Shown piece after piece: positions 17,702-26,477 of a DNA stretch of 64,000 nt. The DNA is taken from NCBI GenBank assembly GCA_963743285.1, contig CAVUPF010000003.1, positions 62,001 to 126,000 of the forward strand, given 5' to 3'. The number at the start of each line of letters is the position of its first letter. Position 1 is the stretch's first letter. The stretch is from CAVUPF01 sp963743285 (lineage in GTDB: Bacteria; Actinomycetota; Thermoleophilia; Solirubrobacterales; 70-9). The position numbers were made by a program, and so were the translations under genes. The notes below the pieces were generated by a model, which saw only the letters and a list, made by a program, of their open reading frames with translations, was not told the origin of the DNA and made no database searches.

Positions 17702-17893
17702 CTACTTGGCGAAGACGGCGTTTGCCGGAGTGTCCGTCATCGACGCTTCCGCCGCCCGCACGCTTTCTCGCAATCGGGCTTCCTCGCCCCGAGAAAGCTC
17801 TGCCGGCAGCTCCGCAAGGAAGCGCTCGGCATCGGAGCCGGTAATGGTCACCGGCTCAGCGAGATTTGGAAGGTCAAGGACAGGAGCAGCCAC
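17702..17893 (-). CDS. Small antitoxin-like protein upstream of the GNAT remnant
   Basis: The 63-residue acidic protein (TITGSDAERFLAELPAEL, then an Arg/Glu-rich helix) is upstream of and close to the truncated GNAT gene on the same strand. Size, charge and position fit a type II antitoxin, but no DNA-binding motif is recognizable. Function is inferred from context. Confidence 0.5.
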   Translation of the reverse strand: MAAPVLDLPNLAEPVTITGSDAERFLAELPAELSRGEEARLRESVRAAEASMTDTPANAVFAK

Positions 17894-18291
17894 AACGGGA
17901 TTGTATCGCCCTTGCCTGGCCGAAACTCAAGGCTCGGGTTCGCAGACCTCAGGCGCTCGGCCCAGCTCCGCATCCCGCCGAGCAAAGCGACGCTCGCACA
18001 TGGCCGCCTGCTGAGAGCCAGCACGACGCCGTGACTCTTGACTGGCGCCGCTCGCCACGCTGACTGCTCTCGGCAGGCCCGGCACTGCAAGCCCGCGCGC
18101 CTTTGCTGCCCCACCGCCGGCTGGCGCCTGACCTCCGTCCGTCGGTTTTGGGCCGCGCAGTTTGGCACCGGGCGCCGCGCCCTTCAAGTCCCTGCCGGGA
18201 CTCCTTGCGGCCCTCGCCTTTGGCTCGGGTTCCGGGCGCGTCGTCCGGCGCCATGCGCGGCCTCCGTCAAAGCCGACGGACGGAGGTCCAC
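17894..18291. other. Non-coding stretch with 16-bp inverted repeat ending at a ribosome site
   Basis: No convincing gene. The arms GACCTCCGTCCGTCGG (18130-18145) and CCGACGGACGGAGGTC (18273-18288) are exact reverse complements, and the pairing extends a little further with one mismatch. The right arm contains the GGAGG site of the sigma-like gene at 18292. Confidence 0.75.
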
Positions 18292-18828
18292 ATGCACGCC
18301 AGCACCGAGGAGCAGCAAAGGCGCAACCAGGTCCAGGCGCTCGCCGAGCAGCTCTACCGTGAGCGCTACGACTACCTGCTGCGGATCGCGGTCAAGCACG
18401 CCGCCAACCGCGCGGACGCCGAGGAAGCCGTCCAGTTCTCACTCTTCGCGCTGATCGAGAAGTACGACCCCACCGCCGGCTCCCCGCCCCTGGCCTGGGT
18501 CACATTTGTATTACAGCGCCGCTGCTGGGCACTTCGCCGCGAGGTCCATCTCGACCGCCGCGCCGGCCAGGAGGCCGCCCCGGACTCGGCAGGGCGCAGC
18601 TTCGCCGCGGAGTCGATCCCCGCCGGCGACACCAGCCCCGAGCAGCTGGTCGAGCTGGTCGACGACGCCCGTACACGCCTCGCCGCCCTGAAGCCCGCCG
18701 AGCGCCGCGCCCTCAGCCTGATCGCCGCGGGCTGCTCCTACCAGGAGGTCGGCCAGATCACCGGCTTCAGCTACACAAAAACCAACCGTTGCGCCGCCGA
18801 GGGCCGCGCGGCGCTCCGGAGTAGCTGA
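18292..18828 (+). CDS. Sigma-70/ECF-like RNA polymerase sigma factor
   Basis: The ATG at 18292 follows GGAGG at good spacing and gives 178 residues. Region 2-like sequence (LYRERYDYLLRIAVKHAANRADAEEAVQ, then WVTFVLQRRCWALRRE) occupies residues 18-85, and a region 4 helix-turn-helix (LKPAERRALSLIAAGCSYQEVGQITG) residues 130-165. No anti-sigma gene is adjacent. In actinobacterial mobile elements such stand-alone sigma-like genes commonly accompany transfer functions. Translation may be influenced by the long inverted repeat covering its ribosome site. Confidence 0.75.
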   Translation: MHASTEEQQRRNQVQALAEQLYRERYDYLLRIAVKHAANRADAEEAVQFSLFALIEKYDPTAGSPPLAWVTFVLQRRCWALRREVHLDRRAGQEAAPDSAGRSFAAESIPAGDTSPEQLVELVDDARTRLAALKPAERRALSLIAAGCSYQEVGQITGFSYTKTNRCAAEGRAALRSS

Positions 18829-18952
18829 TGCATGACGCGATTTGGCCCGGAGCTCAGCTCCCGGAGAGGATCTAATCTCCCGACAGGAATAGCAGAGTCA
18901 CTACCGGGTCCCATCGGTGGACCGCCAGGTCCATTGCCGCGCAACCGCGACC

Positions 18953-19801
18953 TCAGGCTCGTGTACCGACTGTGAGCAGATACTCCATCTCAAAGCGCGC
19001 GTTATCGGGCGTGCCACGGTTCCACTCCTCGCAGAACTCGTCCAGCGCAGCGTCGAGTTCCGCCTCGCGTCCGGTTTTGGCGGCATTCGCGCGCGCTGCG
19101 ATGGTTGGGCCGTACCGTGCTTTGAAGTGCTCGCCGAACGCGCGAGCCTTTTCGAAGGCCGTGACCTCCAGCACATCCCGCTGCAGCGTGCGAGAGTCCA
19201 CGCGAGCGCCGAACAGCTCGCTCAGATGCTCCTCGCTGCCCCACAGCGGCGGCGGTTGAACACCGGGTGGAGGTGCCGGAACGAACGGTCCCAGCGTCCT
19301 AAACAACGCGCCGACCAGGCCCTCGGGGGTCCAACTCAGCAACCCGATCGTGCCACCCGGACGGCACACGCGGACAAGCTCATCGGCAGTGTCCTGGTGG
19401 CGGGGGGCGAACATGGCGCCGATCGAGGAGATCACGACATCGAACGATTCCTCTGCGAACGGCAAGCGCTCGGCGTCAGCCTGCACCCAGTCGAGCGTCA
19501 GCCCCTCGCTCTCGGCACGAGCACGGCCGGCGTCGAGCAGCTCAGGTGTCAAGTCGCTGGCGGTCACCTGAGCGCCGGCCTTGGCCGCCGGTATCGACGC
19601 GTTGCCGGTGCCGGCCGCCACATCCAGGACCATGTCGCCGGATCCGATGCCGCACGCCTCTATAAGCCGCGGCCCCAGCGGGAGCAGGAACGTCTCGACC
19701 ATATCCGGGTAATCACCCGACGCCCACATCGCGCGATGGCGCGCCTTTAACTCAGAATCCGACACACTGGACGACAAAATGACCTCCCCTTTTGTTGACA
19801 T
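18953..19801 (-). CDS. Class I SAM-dependent methyltransferase
   Basis: From the ATG at 19801 the product has 282 residues. A TTG at 19777, right after GGGGAGG, is a well-supported alternative start. Motif I VLDVAAGTGNASIPAA is near residue 70, followed by ASDLTPELL, WVQADAERLPFAEESFDVVIS and RVCRPGGTIGLLSW. This UbiE-like family methylates small molecules; substrate unknown. It stands alone, with about 1 kb of mostly non-coding DNA upstream. Confidence 0.82.
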   Translation of the reverse strand: MSTKGEVILSSSVSDSELKARHRAMWASGDYPDMVETFLLPLGPRLIEACGIGSGDMVLDVAAGTGNASIPAAKAGAQVTASDLTPELLDAGRARAESEGLTLDWVQADAERLPFAEESFDVVISSIGAMFAPRHQDTADELVRVCRPGGTIGLLSWTPEGLVGALFRTLGPFVPAPPPGVQPPPLWGSEEHLSELFGARVDSRTLQRDVLEVTAFEKARAFGEHFKARYGPTIAARANAAKTGREAELDAALDEFCEEWNRGTPDNARFEMEYLLTVGTRA

Positions 19802-20377
19802 CGTGATCGTATTGCGCCTCCGTACAAGCTGCAACCAACTTCGTGGATAGATCCCAGCGGCTCGCTCCAATCAGCGGACAGGTGAAGCGAACCTCACAAT
19901 CAAAAGACGCTACGCCCTCGCTGTACTCATACGCACCCTTTGCGCCCAACGCCGCTCCGCCGAGCTGCGCCGAGCCATTGCCCCGTCGAGCCCTCAGACG
20001 TGCGACTTGACTCAGGCGGGGTGACCGCTTCGCCAATCGAGAGCGGAAGCGTCCTTGACGTCTTCAACTCAACGGTCCCGTAGGGCCGGAGACCTGGTGG
20101 AAGCGGGGCCGGGAGTTCAGCCGTGGGGAAGTTGTCGAGACTCGCCGGGGCGTCTGCAGGCTGGGGGCTGGACTGGCGCGCGAACTCGGGCAGCACTCAC
20201 CGGCCATGCGGGAGGCGGTCGGCCCGCACGCGGAGCGGCTGGCTCAGGGACTGCTGAAGGCGCCGGGTCACCGACGCCGTTGACGCGATGCCCCTCAGCG
20301 CAACGGTTAAGGCTGGTCCATTTGTGATGCCCGCGGACCTAGGTAGAGCGCTGTTGCAGGTTGAGGTATCTGTTCAC
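19802..20377. other. No gene seen
   Basis: No open frame here has plausible codon use or a recognizable product on either strand. Confidence 0.5.
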
Positions 20378-20557
20378 TGCCACCGCCCGCCCAGATCACC
20401 TCGACGACTCCGAACGGCCAGGCCCCGGCACGGAAGCCGTAGACGCTGGAGAGCAGGCAACCGCGGCGAAGCCGAGGACGTAACGTGGCCCGCGTCGCTC
20501 CAGCGCATACATCACCACCATGAAAGTCACGGCCGCGGCGCCGTAGGCATTCAGCAT
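20378..20557 (-). pseudogene. Small membrane protein remnant, frameshifted
   Basis: From the ATG at 20557 the frame encodes MLNAYGAAAVTFMVVMYALE..., a membrane helix. A frame change near 20455 restores CLLSSVYGFRAGAWPFGVVEVIWAG, the second half of a small actinobacterial membrane protein family. No intact copy is present. Confidence 0.55.
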
Positions 20558-20931
20558 CGCGCCAGTCTGACGGGCGCGCACGTCTGGGCAGCCCGATCGC
20601 GTTCGGGGCTCGGCCCTCTCTAGGCGTCCGAAAGGCAGTCCGGTGGCGCTTGCCCCACTGCGGGGAACCCGGCAGGCGCTAAGGGAGGTCTCCGACGCCG
20701 CCAGGGCTGCTGGCATACACCCTGGGGTGGAAGCTCACGGCCCCGAACACGAACCCGGGCCCACCGGAGATCGTCCCGTGGATGCCATCAGGACATCCGT
20801 TCACAGATGTCTGAACCGCTTTGGCCTAGCGCCCGTATCCCAACTGAGACACGCAACTAGGCCCCTCATCCCGTGCATCCCACCGATGGGGGGCCTTTTG
20901 CACCAGGACCTCGCGGATAACGTCCCTTCAG
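20558..20931. other. No gene seen
   Basis: Short frames only, none with a recognizable product. Confidence 0.4.
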
Positions 20932-21177
20932 ATGCCCCGATTCATAGTGACCTGCAGAGCAGTAATCGATCCGGGTCTGATCGACAACCTCAGCGCCCAG
21001 GGCGTCTACATGGCTGAGGGCGCCCCTACTCAGCATGGGTCGAACCGTCATCGCCATCACCTGGTTGTGAAAGCGGACGACGGAGACGACGCGTTGCGGC
21101 GGGCACGGGAGATGGTTGAAGCCGCCGGGGTCGATGCATCCGACCTGACGCTGGTCGGACCTACTGGCGATCAGTAG
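20932..21177 (+). CDS. Small hypothetical protein, 81 residues
   Basis: The product has a basic middle (QHGSNRHRHHLVVKADDG) and an alternating beta-alpha pattern ending DASDLTLVGPTGDQ; helix DDALRRAREMVEAAG follows a beta strand, suggesting a compact alpha/beta fold. No family is recognized. It precedes the ABM-like gene by 87 bases on the same strand. Confidence 0.5.
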   Translation: MPRFIVTCRAVIDPGLIDNLSAQGVYMAEGAPTQHGSNRHRHHLVVKADDGDDALRRAREMVEAAGVDASDLTLVGPTGDQ

Positions 21178-21264
21178 TCCCGCTGACGGCGTTGCGCGGG
21201 CTTAGGCTCCGCCTTCACCGAACCGCTATAGGGTGAGCGCGACGACCTTCAACTGAGGAGAAAC

Positions 21265-21564
21265 ATGGCTGTAGGTACGATCGACCGACTTCCTGAGGGC
21301 GTGGGCGCTGAGCAGTACGACGCGCTCATGGAGAAAATGGGGATAACGAACGAGCCGGTGGAGGGGCTTATCTTTCACTCCGCAGGTGAGCTAGAAGGGC
21401 GCTTTCAGATCTTCAATGTCTGGGAGAGCCGCGAGAACTGCGACCGGTTTAGGGCGGACCGTCGTCGGCCAGCGATGGTTGAGCTTATGGGCGAGGAGAC
21501 CGTCGCCGCCCTTCCTGACGGCGAGACCGTCTACGTCGATATACACAACTACGTCATTCCGTAG
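21265..21564 (+). CDS. Dimeric alpha-beta barrel (antibiotic-biosynthesis-monooxygenase-like) protein
   Basis: The ATG follows GAGGAG at good spacing; the product has 99 residues. The pattern GLIFHSAGELEGRFQIFNVWESRENCDRFR matches the ferredoxin-like fold of the ABM/stress-response dimeric-barrel family, in which two subunits form a small cavity. These proteins act as small monooxygenases or ligand binders; no catalytic residues can be assigned. Confidence 0.65.
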   Translation: MAVGTIDRLPEGVGAEQYDALMEKMGITNEPVEGLIFHSAGELEGRFQIFNVWESRENCDRFRADRRRPAMVELMGEETVAALPDGETVYVDIHNYVIP

Positions 21565-21684
21565 TCTGCTAAACGCGCAAGGCAAGGGTTCCCAAGAGCC
21601 TCGCTGACGCGCGTCCCACGCGCTTACGGCGGCTTTCGAGCCTCTGCTCGGCGCTGCCAGTTCCGGCAATTCCTACTTGCCGCG

Positions 21685-22053
21685 TTACCCCGATTCCCTC
21701 GATGCCCGTTCTGCTTCCTTTGCTTCTTCCTTCCTAGCCTGCCGGGCTTCTTCCTCGGGCGTCGGCCCGCGCTGAATCCGAATCCAACGTGCGCGGGCTG
21801 CAGCGTCGCATTCCTTATGCACGGTTTTTCGGTCTTCGCGAACATAGGTGGTTCCGAAATGGGCTTTATCGAGCCTCGCCATTGCTTGAGCTTCCGTGCA
21901 TGGTTCCGGGGTCTTGTTCGCCACTGGGGGCAAAGAGCGAGGCGATTCGCTTTCTGGCGCCGATGTCGCTGAATTGCTCGTAGCGCCACAGCCAGCGAGT
22001 GCAAAGGCCGCAAAGACAACGAGGACGAGTGGTTTTTGCATCGGGTTCGTCAC
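21685..22053 (-). CDS. Putative lipoprotein, 122 residues
   Basis: An N-terminal hydrophobic segment ends in the lipobox LAGC (cysteine near residue 23), so the mature protein would be lipid-anchored. A Ser/Pro-rich linker follows and the C-terminus is a highly charged helix (PEEEARQARKEEAKEAERA). Unknown function. It is the first of three lipoprotein genes on this strand. Confidence 0.65.
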   Translation of the reverse strand: MTNPMQKPLVLVVFAAFALAGCGATSNSATSAPESESPRSLPPVANKTPEPCTEAQAMARLDKAHFGTTYVREDRKTVHKECDAAARARWIRIQRGPTPEEEARQARKEEAKEAERASRESG

Positions 22054-22262
22054 GATAAGCCGTTACGTGCATCCTATTTTGCGTTCGGCGATGTCGAGAG
22101 CCTGGGACAGTTCCCTCTCGTCGCCCTCCGCTTGACCGACTAATTGCATAGTACGTGACCGAGTTAGAACAGGACTTTCAATGACATCGCCGCTACCTTC
22201 GCTCACTGTAATTCGGGCGTCCCATTGGGGCAGCTTGGATCGACACCGAAGACCCGGCCGGC

Positions 22263-22763
22263 CTACTTGATCACCTTCCCCGCAGGCGAAATCGTGTACC
22301 AAAGGCCGCCGTTAACATTGAGGCCCTGTCCGCTCGCCATCCCCGGAGAGGTGTCGGCGGCGTAGGTATAGAGCGGCCAGCCGGCATAGGTGACGACTTC
22401 GCCGCCTTCAGGATCGGGGTCCTTGCCCAGCAGCTTTGATTGCACCGCACCCGAGGCAGTTGCTTTCTGGCCGCTTTCCAGCTTCAGCGGCGGCCAGATG
22501 CCGGCGCATTCTGCCTGGCAGGTGACCTTACTTTCCTTGTCGGGCGCGAAGGTGTAGAGCGTCTTACCTTCTTCGTTTACCAGCACGGGCCCGAGGCTTG
22601 AGACCGACTTCGCCGAGACCTTCGGGCCCGGCGCCGAGCTCGCCGACTTGGCGGACGTAGAGGTGGTCGTTGTGCTGCCGGTTGTGCTGCTGCTGCTGCT
22701 CCCACAGCCCGCGGCGATCAGCGCGGCAACGGGAAGGACGAGCAATGCAGCTGGCTTCTTCAT
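22263..22763 (-). CDS. Lipoprotein with COG4315-type repeats
   Basis: The 166-residue product has a lipobox IAAGC, a long Ser/Thr linker and then two copies of the secreted-repeat motif: GKTLYTFAPDKESKVTCQAECAGIWPPL and, later, WPLYTYAADTSPGMASGQGLNVNGGLWYTI. This is the conserved secreted repeat family of unknown role. It lies 51 bases downstream of the NHL-repeat lipoprotein on the same strand, so the pair probably forms an operon. Confidence 0.85.
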   Translation of the reverse strand: MKKPAALLVLPVAALIAAGCGSSSSSTTGSTTTTSTSAKSASSAPGPKVSAKSVSSLGPVLVNEEGKTLYTFAPDKESKVTCQAECAGIWPPLKLESGQKATASGAVQSKLLGKDPDPEGGEVVTYAGWPLYTYAADTSPGMASGQGLNVNGGLWYTISPAGKVIK

Positions 22764-22814
22764 GGAGCCTCCTGAATTTGGATGATCTGAATTGACAATT
22801 AGCGGACCGAGCGC

Positions 22815-23942
22815 TCAGTGGAGCAGCCGCAGCGCATTTTCGCCGTCATCTACGTAGTAGACGTCGCCTTCTTTGACGACCAGCCCGAACAGGGATCCCG
22901 CGCCGGTCTTCGTATCAGCCGTGCGCACGGCGACCTGCTTGCCGGCGGGCGTCGTTTCGACCAGGTTGCCATCGCCGGCATTGGTCGTCAGGATGTTGCC
23001 GCTCGGAGTGAGCGCCAGCCCGAGTGGTTGCTTGAGGTGTCCCCCCGCTGAGACGGTTGTCCCGCCGCCTTCGGCCGCAGTCGTGCGGGTCGCCGCCTGG
23101 GGGATCGCGGTGATCCGGTTATCCAGCGTATCTGCGAGATAGAGCGTCCCGTTGCTCGCCAGCGCGACCCCGGTCGGGCCGATCACGAGCGCTTCGGGGC
23201 TGTCGATCCAGGGGATCTTGTCGGCGATCACCTGTTCGCTGAGGACCTTCGGCGGCTGGCCGGGACCCGAGCGCAGGAGGATTCGCAGCACGGTCGAGTT
23301 CTTGTCCGTATGCACGCCCTGCTTGGCGCCGCCATTCAGCGCCATGCTGACGAAAAGAGTTGTGGTCGAGCCATGGCTGACCGAGGTCATATCCCAGGGG
23401 CCCTGGATCTGGCTGCCGGCGATCGTGCTCACCGGGTGCCCATTGCTGTCGAGGACGATCAAGCAACCCGCCTTGGCGGTGGCGGACATGCCGTTGGTAG
23501 TCGGCAGGCTGCCGACTACGACGTAGCCGCCAGGAAGGATGCTCAGCGCGGTCGTCAAGCCGACTCCGCCGGGGCAGCTCCCCGGCAAGGTCATGGGGTC
23601 GATCTTGGCGAAAAGTGAGCTCTTGCCAGCCGTGCTGATCTGATCGATCGTCGTGCCGGTGCCCTGGGCGTTGGCCCTGTCGTTGTAGTTGCTGACCAGC
23701 AGTTGGCCGGCGACCAGCTTGCCCGTCGTGCTCGGGACCACGACGATGCCGTAGGGATTGACGTCACCGTTGGCGGGGACAGTGGATGCCACCGTCTTGA
23801 TCGACTTCAGCGGAGTGAGGAACGCCGCCGTGCTTGGGGTGGCAGTTGATGTGGAGGCGGAGCTGCTGCTCTTGCTCGACGATCCACAGCCGGCAATCGC
23901 CAGCGTCGCAATCGCAACGACAAGTACCAACGGTTTAGGCAT
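22815..23942 (-). CDS. NHL-repeat (beta-propeller) lipoprotein
   Basis: Starting at the ATG at 23942 behind AGGAG, the product has 375 residues with lipobox IAGC near residue 19. The body carries repeated NPYGIVVVP, IDSPEALVIGPTGVALASNGTLYLADTLDNRITAI and KQPLGLALTPSGNILTTNAGDGNLVE segments, typical of NHL propellers. It is presumably anchored at the outer face of the membrane. It shares an apparent operon with the COG4315-type lipoprotein. Confidence 0.8.
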   Translation of the reverse strand: MPKPLVLVVAIATLAIAGCGSSSKSSSSASTSTATPSTAAFLTPLKSIKTVASTVPANGDVNPYGIVVVPSTTGKLVAGQLLVSNYNDRANAQGTGTTIDQISTAGKSSLFAKIDPMTLPGSCPGGVGLTTALSILPGGYVVVGSLPTTNGMSATAKAGCLIVLDSNGHPVSTIAGSQIQGPWDMTSVSHGSTTTLFVSMALNGGAKQGVHTDKNSTVLRILLRSGPGQPPKVLSEQVIADKIPWIDSPEALVIGPTGVALASNGTLYLADTLDNRITAIPQAATRTTAAEGGGTTVSAGGHLKQPLGLALTPSGNILTTNAGDGNLVETTPAGKQVAVRTADTKTGAGSLFGLVVKEGDVYYVDDGENALRLLH

Positions 23943-24474
23943 CGGGGCTTTCTCCTGTTCAGGGAAGAGCAACGGACTGGGGTTGACCAGCTTCACCCAC
24001 GGCATACGCGCAGATCGGCTCAATGGTTCAGGGCAGCAAGGCAAGCGTTTAGCGATCGCTTGAACCCGCATCGTCGGCCGGTGCGCATCAAGACCCAGGG
24101 TCTTCTGACACAACTCAACGGGTTCCCCCCGACCCAGGCCCACGCCCCCGGCCCTGCCAGGGGGCGCCCTGCCGGGCCGGGAGTTAGGCGAGGTAGACGC
24201 AGGGTTGGGCGGGTTTTGGCGGGTGGTCTGCGGAGCCACCAAGACTATCCCGCCGACGTAACCTTGGCCGACTACGAAGCTGGGCACTGAGCCGGTCAGA
24301 ATGTGGAGAGGGTGGGACGAAGCTCGAACACGATCGAGCTTGGGAACACATCAAGAAGCTGTACTCTCAGCGCTTCGGAAGTAGAGGCCACTGCGTATCA
24401 GGAGCAGTATTGCGTCCCGAATCCCGCCGATGGGCGCTCCACCCGACGCACAGCCTCGGCTAGGCTCGCCTCCC
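23943..24474. other. No gene seen
   Basis: Intergenic between the divergent lipoprotein gene and the 76-residue gene; no recognizable product or RNA. Promoters for both are presumably here. Confidence 0.45.
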
Positions 24475-24705
24475 ATGCCGAGCTACCGATTCCAAAAACG
24501 AAACGGCGAGGAGGCTTGGCGGGATGTTGGGGAGCAGGAGATCGGCAGGGAGACAACGGCCAAGGAAGCCTTCGCCTGGCTCAGGAGGAGCGAGAAGCTG
24601 CTGCCGGGTGAGTACCGCTTCAAGCGCTCCGATGAGAGCCCCGACCACCACTGGGGCCAATTGAGGCTTGCCAGGGATGGTGAGGTCATCCTCGGCGAGC
24701 GCTGA
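24475..24705 (+). CDS. Small hypothetical protein, 76 residues
   Basis: The product begins MPSYRFQKRNGEEAWRDVG and reads as a small beta-alpha-beta domain (AFAWLRRSEKLLPGEYRFKRSD). Codon use is coding-like. Family not recognized; the ATG at 24475 is chosen over a longer frame with no ribosome site. Confidence 0.5.
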   Translation: MPSYRFQKRNGEEAWRDVGEQEIGRETTAKEAFAWLRRSEKLLPGEYRFKRSDESPDHHWGQLRLARDGEVILGER

Positions 24706-24763
24706 GCGAGGGGACGAGGCTCAAGAGGAACCCCGACCCGCTCGCCAGAGGTAGCCGCAGTCC

Positions 24764-25390
24764 CTAATGGCGACAGAAAGGATCGACATAGAAATCGTAG
24801 ACCTGGAAGTCGCTGCTATTCCCGCCGGGGATGAGCGTGAACTTGACCGACTGCCAGCCACTTAGGTTTTCAGGCTGCAGGTTGACCGGGTCTGAGAGAG
24901 TCCATTCCGTGCCTTGGCCGTGGACCTGCCCGGTGTTCTTGGGCTGTTCCCAGGTGTTGGTCCCGGCATAGGAGACGTAGAAGAAGACGCCCTCGGAGCC
25001 GACCACGTCGCGGACCATCATCCGCGCGACGGGGTATTCGGAAGTGACGCAGATGGTCGGGCTGACGGCCTTTGAGCCGCTTGGCAGGTTGAGGACGCCG
25101 GCGCTCTTGCCACCGGGTTGGGTGACGGTCTCGACCTTCGCCCCACCGCTCAGCGTCCAGCCTTCGGCGTTGAAGCTGTTGGCCTTCTGCCCGGGCACCT
25201 CCATGTAGTAATTGGAGTCCCCGTTGGCGAGGAAGACCTGGGAGAGGACGGGTTCTGAGCACGATGGGCTGCCGCTGGCCGCCGCCGGGGCTGCGGAATA
25301 ACCCGCCAAGGCGAGGCCGAGGACGCAGCCGATCGCTGTCTGGGAGACGCGCTTGAGCGAGCGGGGACTGTGAAAGCTAGTGAGCTTCAT
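24764..25390 (-). CDS. Secreted protein under riboswitch control
   Basis: The ATG at 25390 sits 8 bases after GAGGAGG; the product has 208 residues with a signal peptide ending near AAAAS (residue 40). The mature part is beta-rich with paired cysteines (SPSCSEP, TICVTSEY, DPFCRH) and no catalytic motif, like a jelly-roll matrix or binding module. Its leader carries a class-I GEMM riboswitch and an intrinsic terminator, so expression should respond to a cyclic dinucleotide. A role in surface matrix or adhesion is an inference from that control and from secretion. Confidence 0.75.
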   Translation of the reverse strand: MKLTSFHSPRSLKRVSQTAIGCVLGLALAGYSAAPAAASGSPSCSEPVLSQVFLANGDSNYYMEVPGQKANSFNAEGWTLSGGAKVETVTQPGGKSAGVLNLPSGSKAVSPTICVTSEYPVARMMVRDVVGSEGVFFYVSYAGTNTWEQPKNTGQVHGQGTEWTLSDPVNLQPENLSGWQSVKFTLIPGGNSSDFQVYDFYVDPFCRH

Positions 25391-25415
25391 TCGGCAAACC
25401 TCCTCGTCGCAGGCC

Positions 25416-25447
25416 AAAAAAAAGAGCCTGGTCACGGGAACCAAGCT
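25416..25447 (-). terminator. Intrinsic terminator of the GEMM riboswitch leader
   Basis: On the minus strand AGCTTGGT pairs with ACCAGGCT (8 bp, one G-U) around a 7-base loop, followed by C and eight T residues. It lies between the aptamer and the gene start, abutting the aptamer 3' side, so it can serve as expression platform. Confidence 0.85.
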
Positions 25448-25522
25448 GGCAGTTGAGCCATCTCGCCCTACAGGCGAGACCTCTGACTTTGCGCCCCTGT
25501 CTCACGACAGGTTTGCCCTTAT
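25446..25522 (-). ncRNA. GEMM class-I (cyclic di-GMP family) riboswitch aptamer
   Basis: On the minus strand the conserved GGGCAAACC is followed by a hairpin CCTGTC-GTGA-GACAGG with a GNRA tetraloop, then GGCGCAAAG, then a second hairpin with arms CTCGCC/GGCGAG, and ATGGCTCAACTGCC closing the core. These are the invariant elements of c-di-GMP-I riboswitches. Whether the ligand is c-di-GMP or the cGAMP variant cannot be decided here. It controls the secreted protein at 24764-25390. Confidence 0.87.
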
Positions 25523-25617
25523 GCAGCTACCTATGTGGTTTAGGGATCGGCAGCGGGCGTCTGCGGCTAAAGGGGGCCTCGTACGGATGGGCTAGTCGGT
25601 TGGGGTCCCAGGCGGGC

Positions 25618-26475
25618 TCACAAGCACGCATATGCGGCATCGATGAGTGACTTGTTGCGCGGGTCTTGCCAGCGTGGCCCGGCTCGATTGGGCGTATAGC
25701 CGAAGGACAGCCGCGCGTCTGGGTCGGCGAACCCGAGTGACCCCCCGGCGCCGAAGTGGCCGAAGCTTCGTGGATTCGGTCCAAGGGGACGCTCCGGCTG
25801 GGTGATCTGGAAGCCGAGACCGAAACGCGTCGGGCGGCGAAGCACAAAATCGATGCCACAAGACACCTCGCGAGCAGCCTCATCGACCAATTCGGGGGCG
25901 AGCAGTCGGACACCGTTCACGGCCCCCTCGCAGGCAAGTGCGCTGTAGAGGAGCGCCGTGGCGCGAGCGTTGGCGTGCCCGTTTGCCGACGGTATCTCGG
26001 CCGAGCGCCAACTCCTGGTGTTGACGGTGCCGATGCCCGAGAGGCCGGGAGGGTTCAGGTAGGTGCAGCGGAGCAGTTGGGCGTGCTCGGTGTCGTTATC
26101 GGCGAGCCCCGGGTCTACATCGCTGATCCGGGGCGCTCGCGGATCGGCGCCCCACACGAATTCGGCGATCCGAGGAGCAGCCTCGGCGGCGATCCCGAAA
26201 TGGAAGTCAGCGTCGAGCGGCTCGGCAATCTCTCCGCGGAAGAAGTCCCCGAGGCTCTTCCCGCTCACCCGGCGCACGATCTCGCCGATCAGAAATCCAA
26301 ACGTATTGACGTGGTAACCGTGCTTTTCTCCAGGCTTCCACCATAGCTCTTGATCGGCAAGAACGGCGCTCATCAGCTGCCAGTCATAGATTGCGAGCTC
26401 GGTCAAAGGGCGGCGAATTGCCGGCAGCCCAGCCCGATGGCCGAGCAGCGCTCGCACGGTGATCGAAGCCTTTCC
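25618..26475 (-). pseudogene. Serine beta-lactamase-like esterase, N-terminus missing
   Basis: The coding matches class C beta-lactamase-like hydrolases (EstB group) from ITVRALLGHRAGLPAI onward: YHVNTFGFLIGEIVRRVSG (Tyr motif) and FGHFGAGGSLGFADPDARLSFGYTPN (KTG-equivalent HFGAGG). The SxxK nucleophile segment that should precede is gone. About 26472-26480 the sequence switches to the antisense of a different gene fragment. Without the catalytic serine it cannot be active. Confidence 0.8.
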
Positions 26476-26477
26476 AC

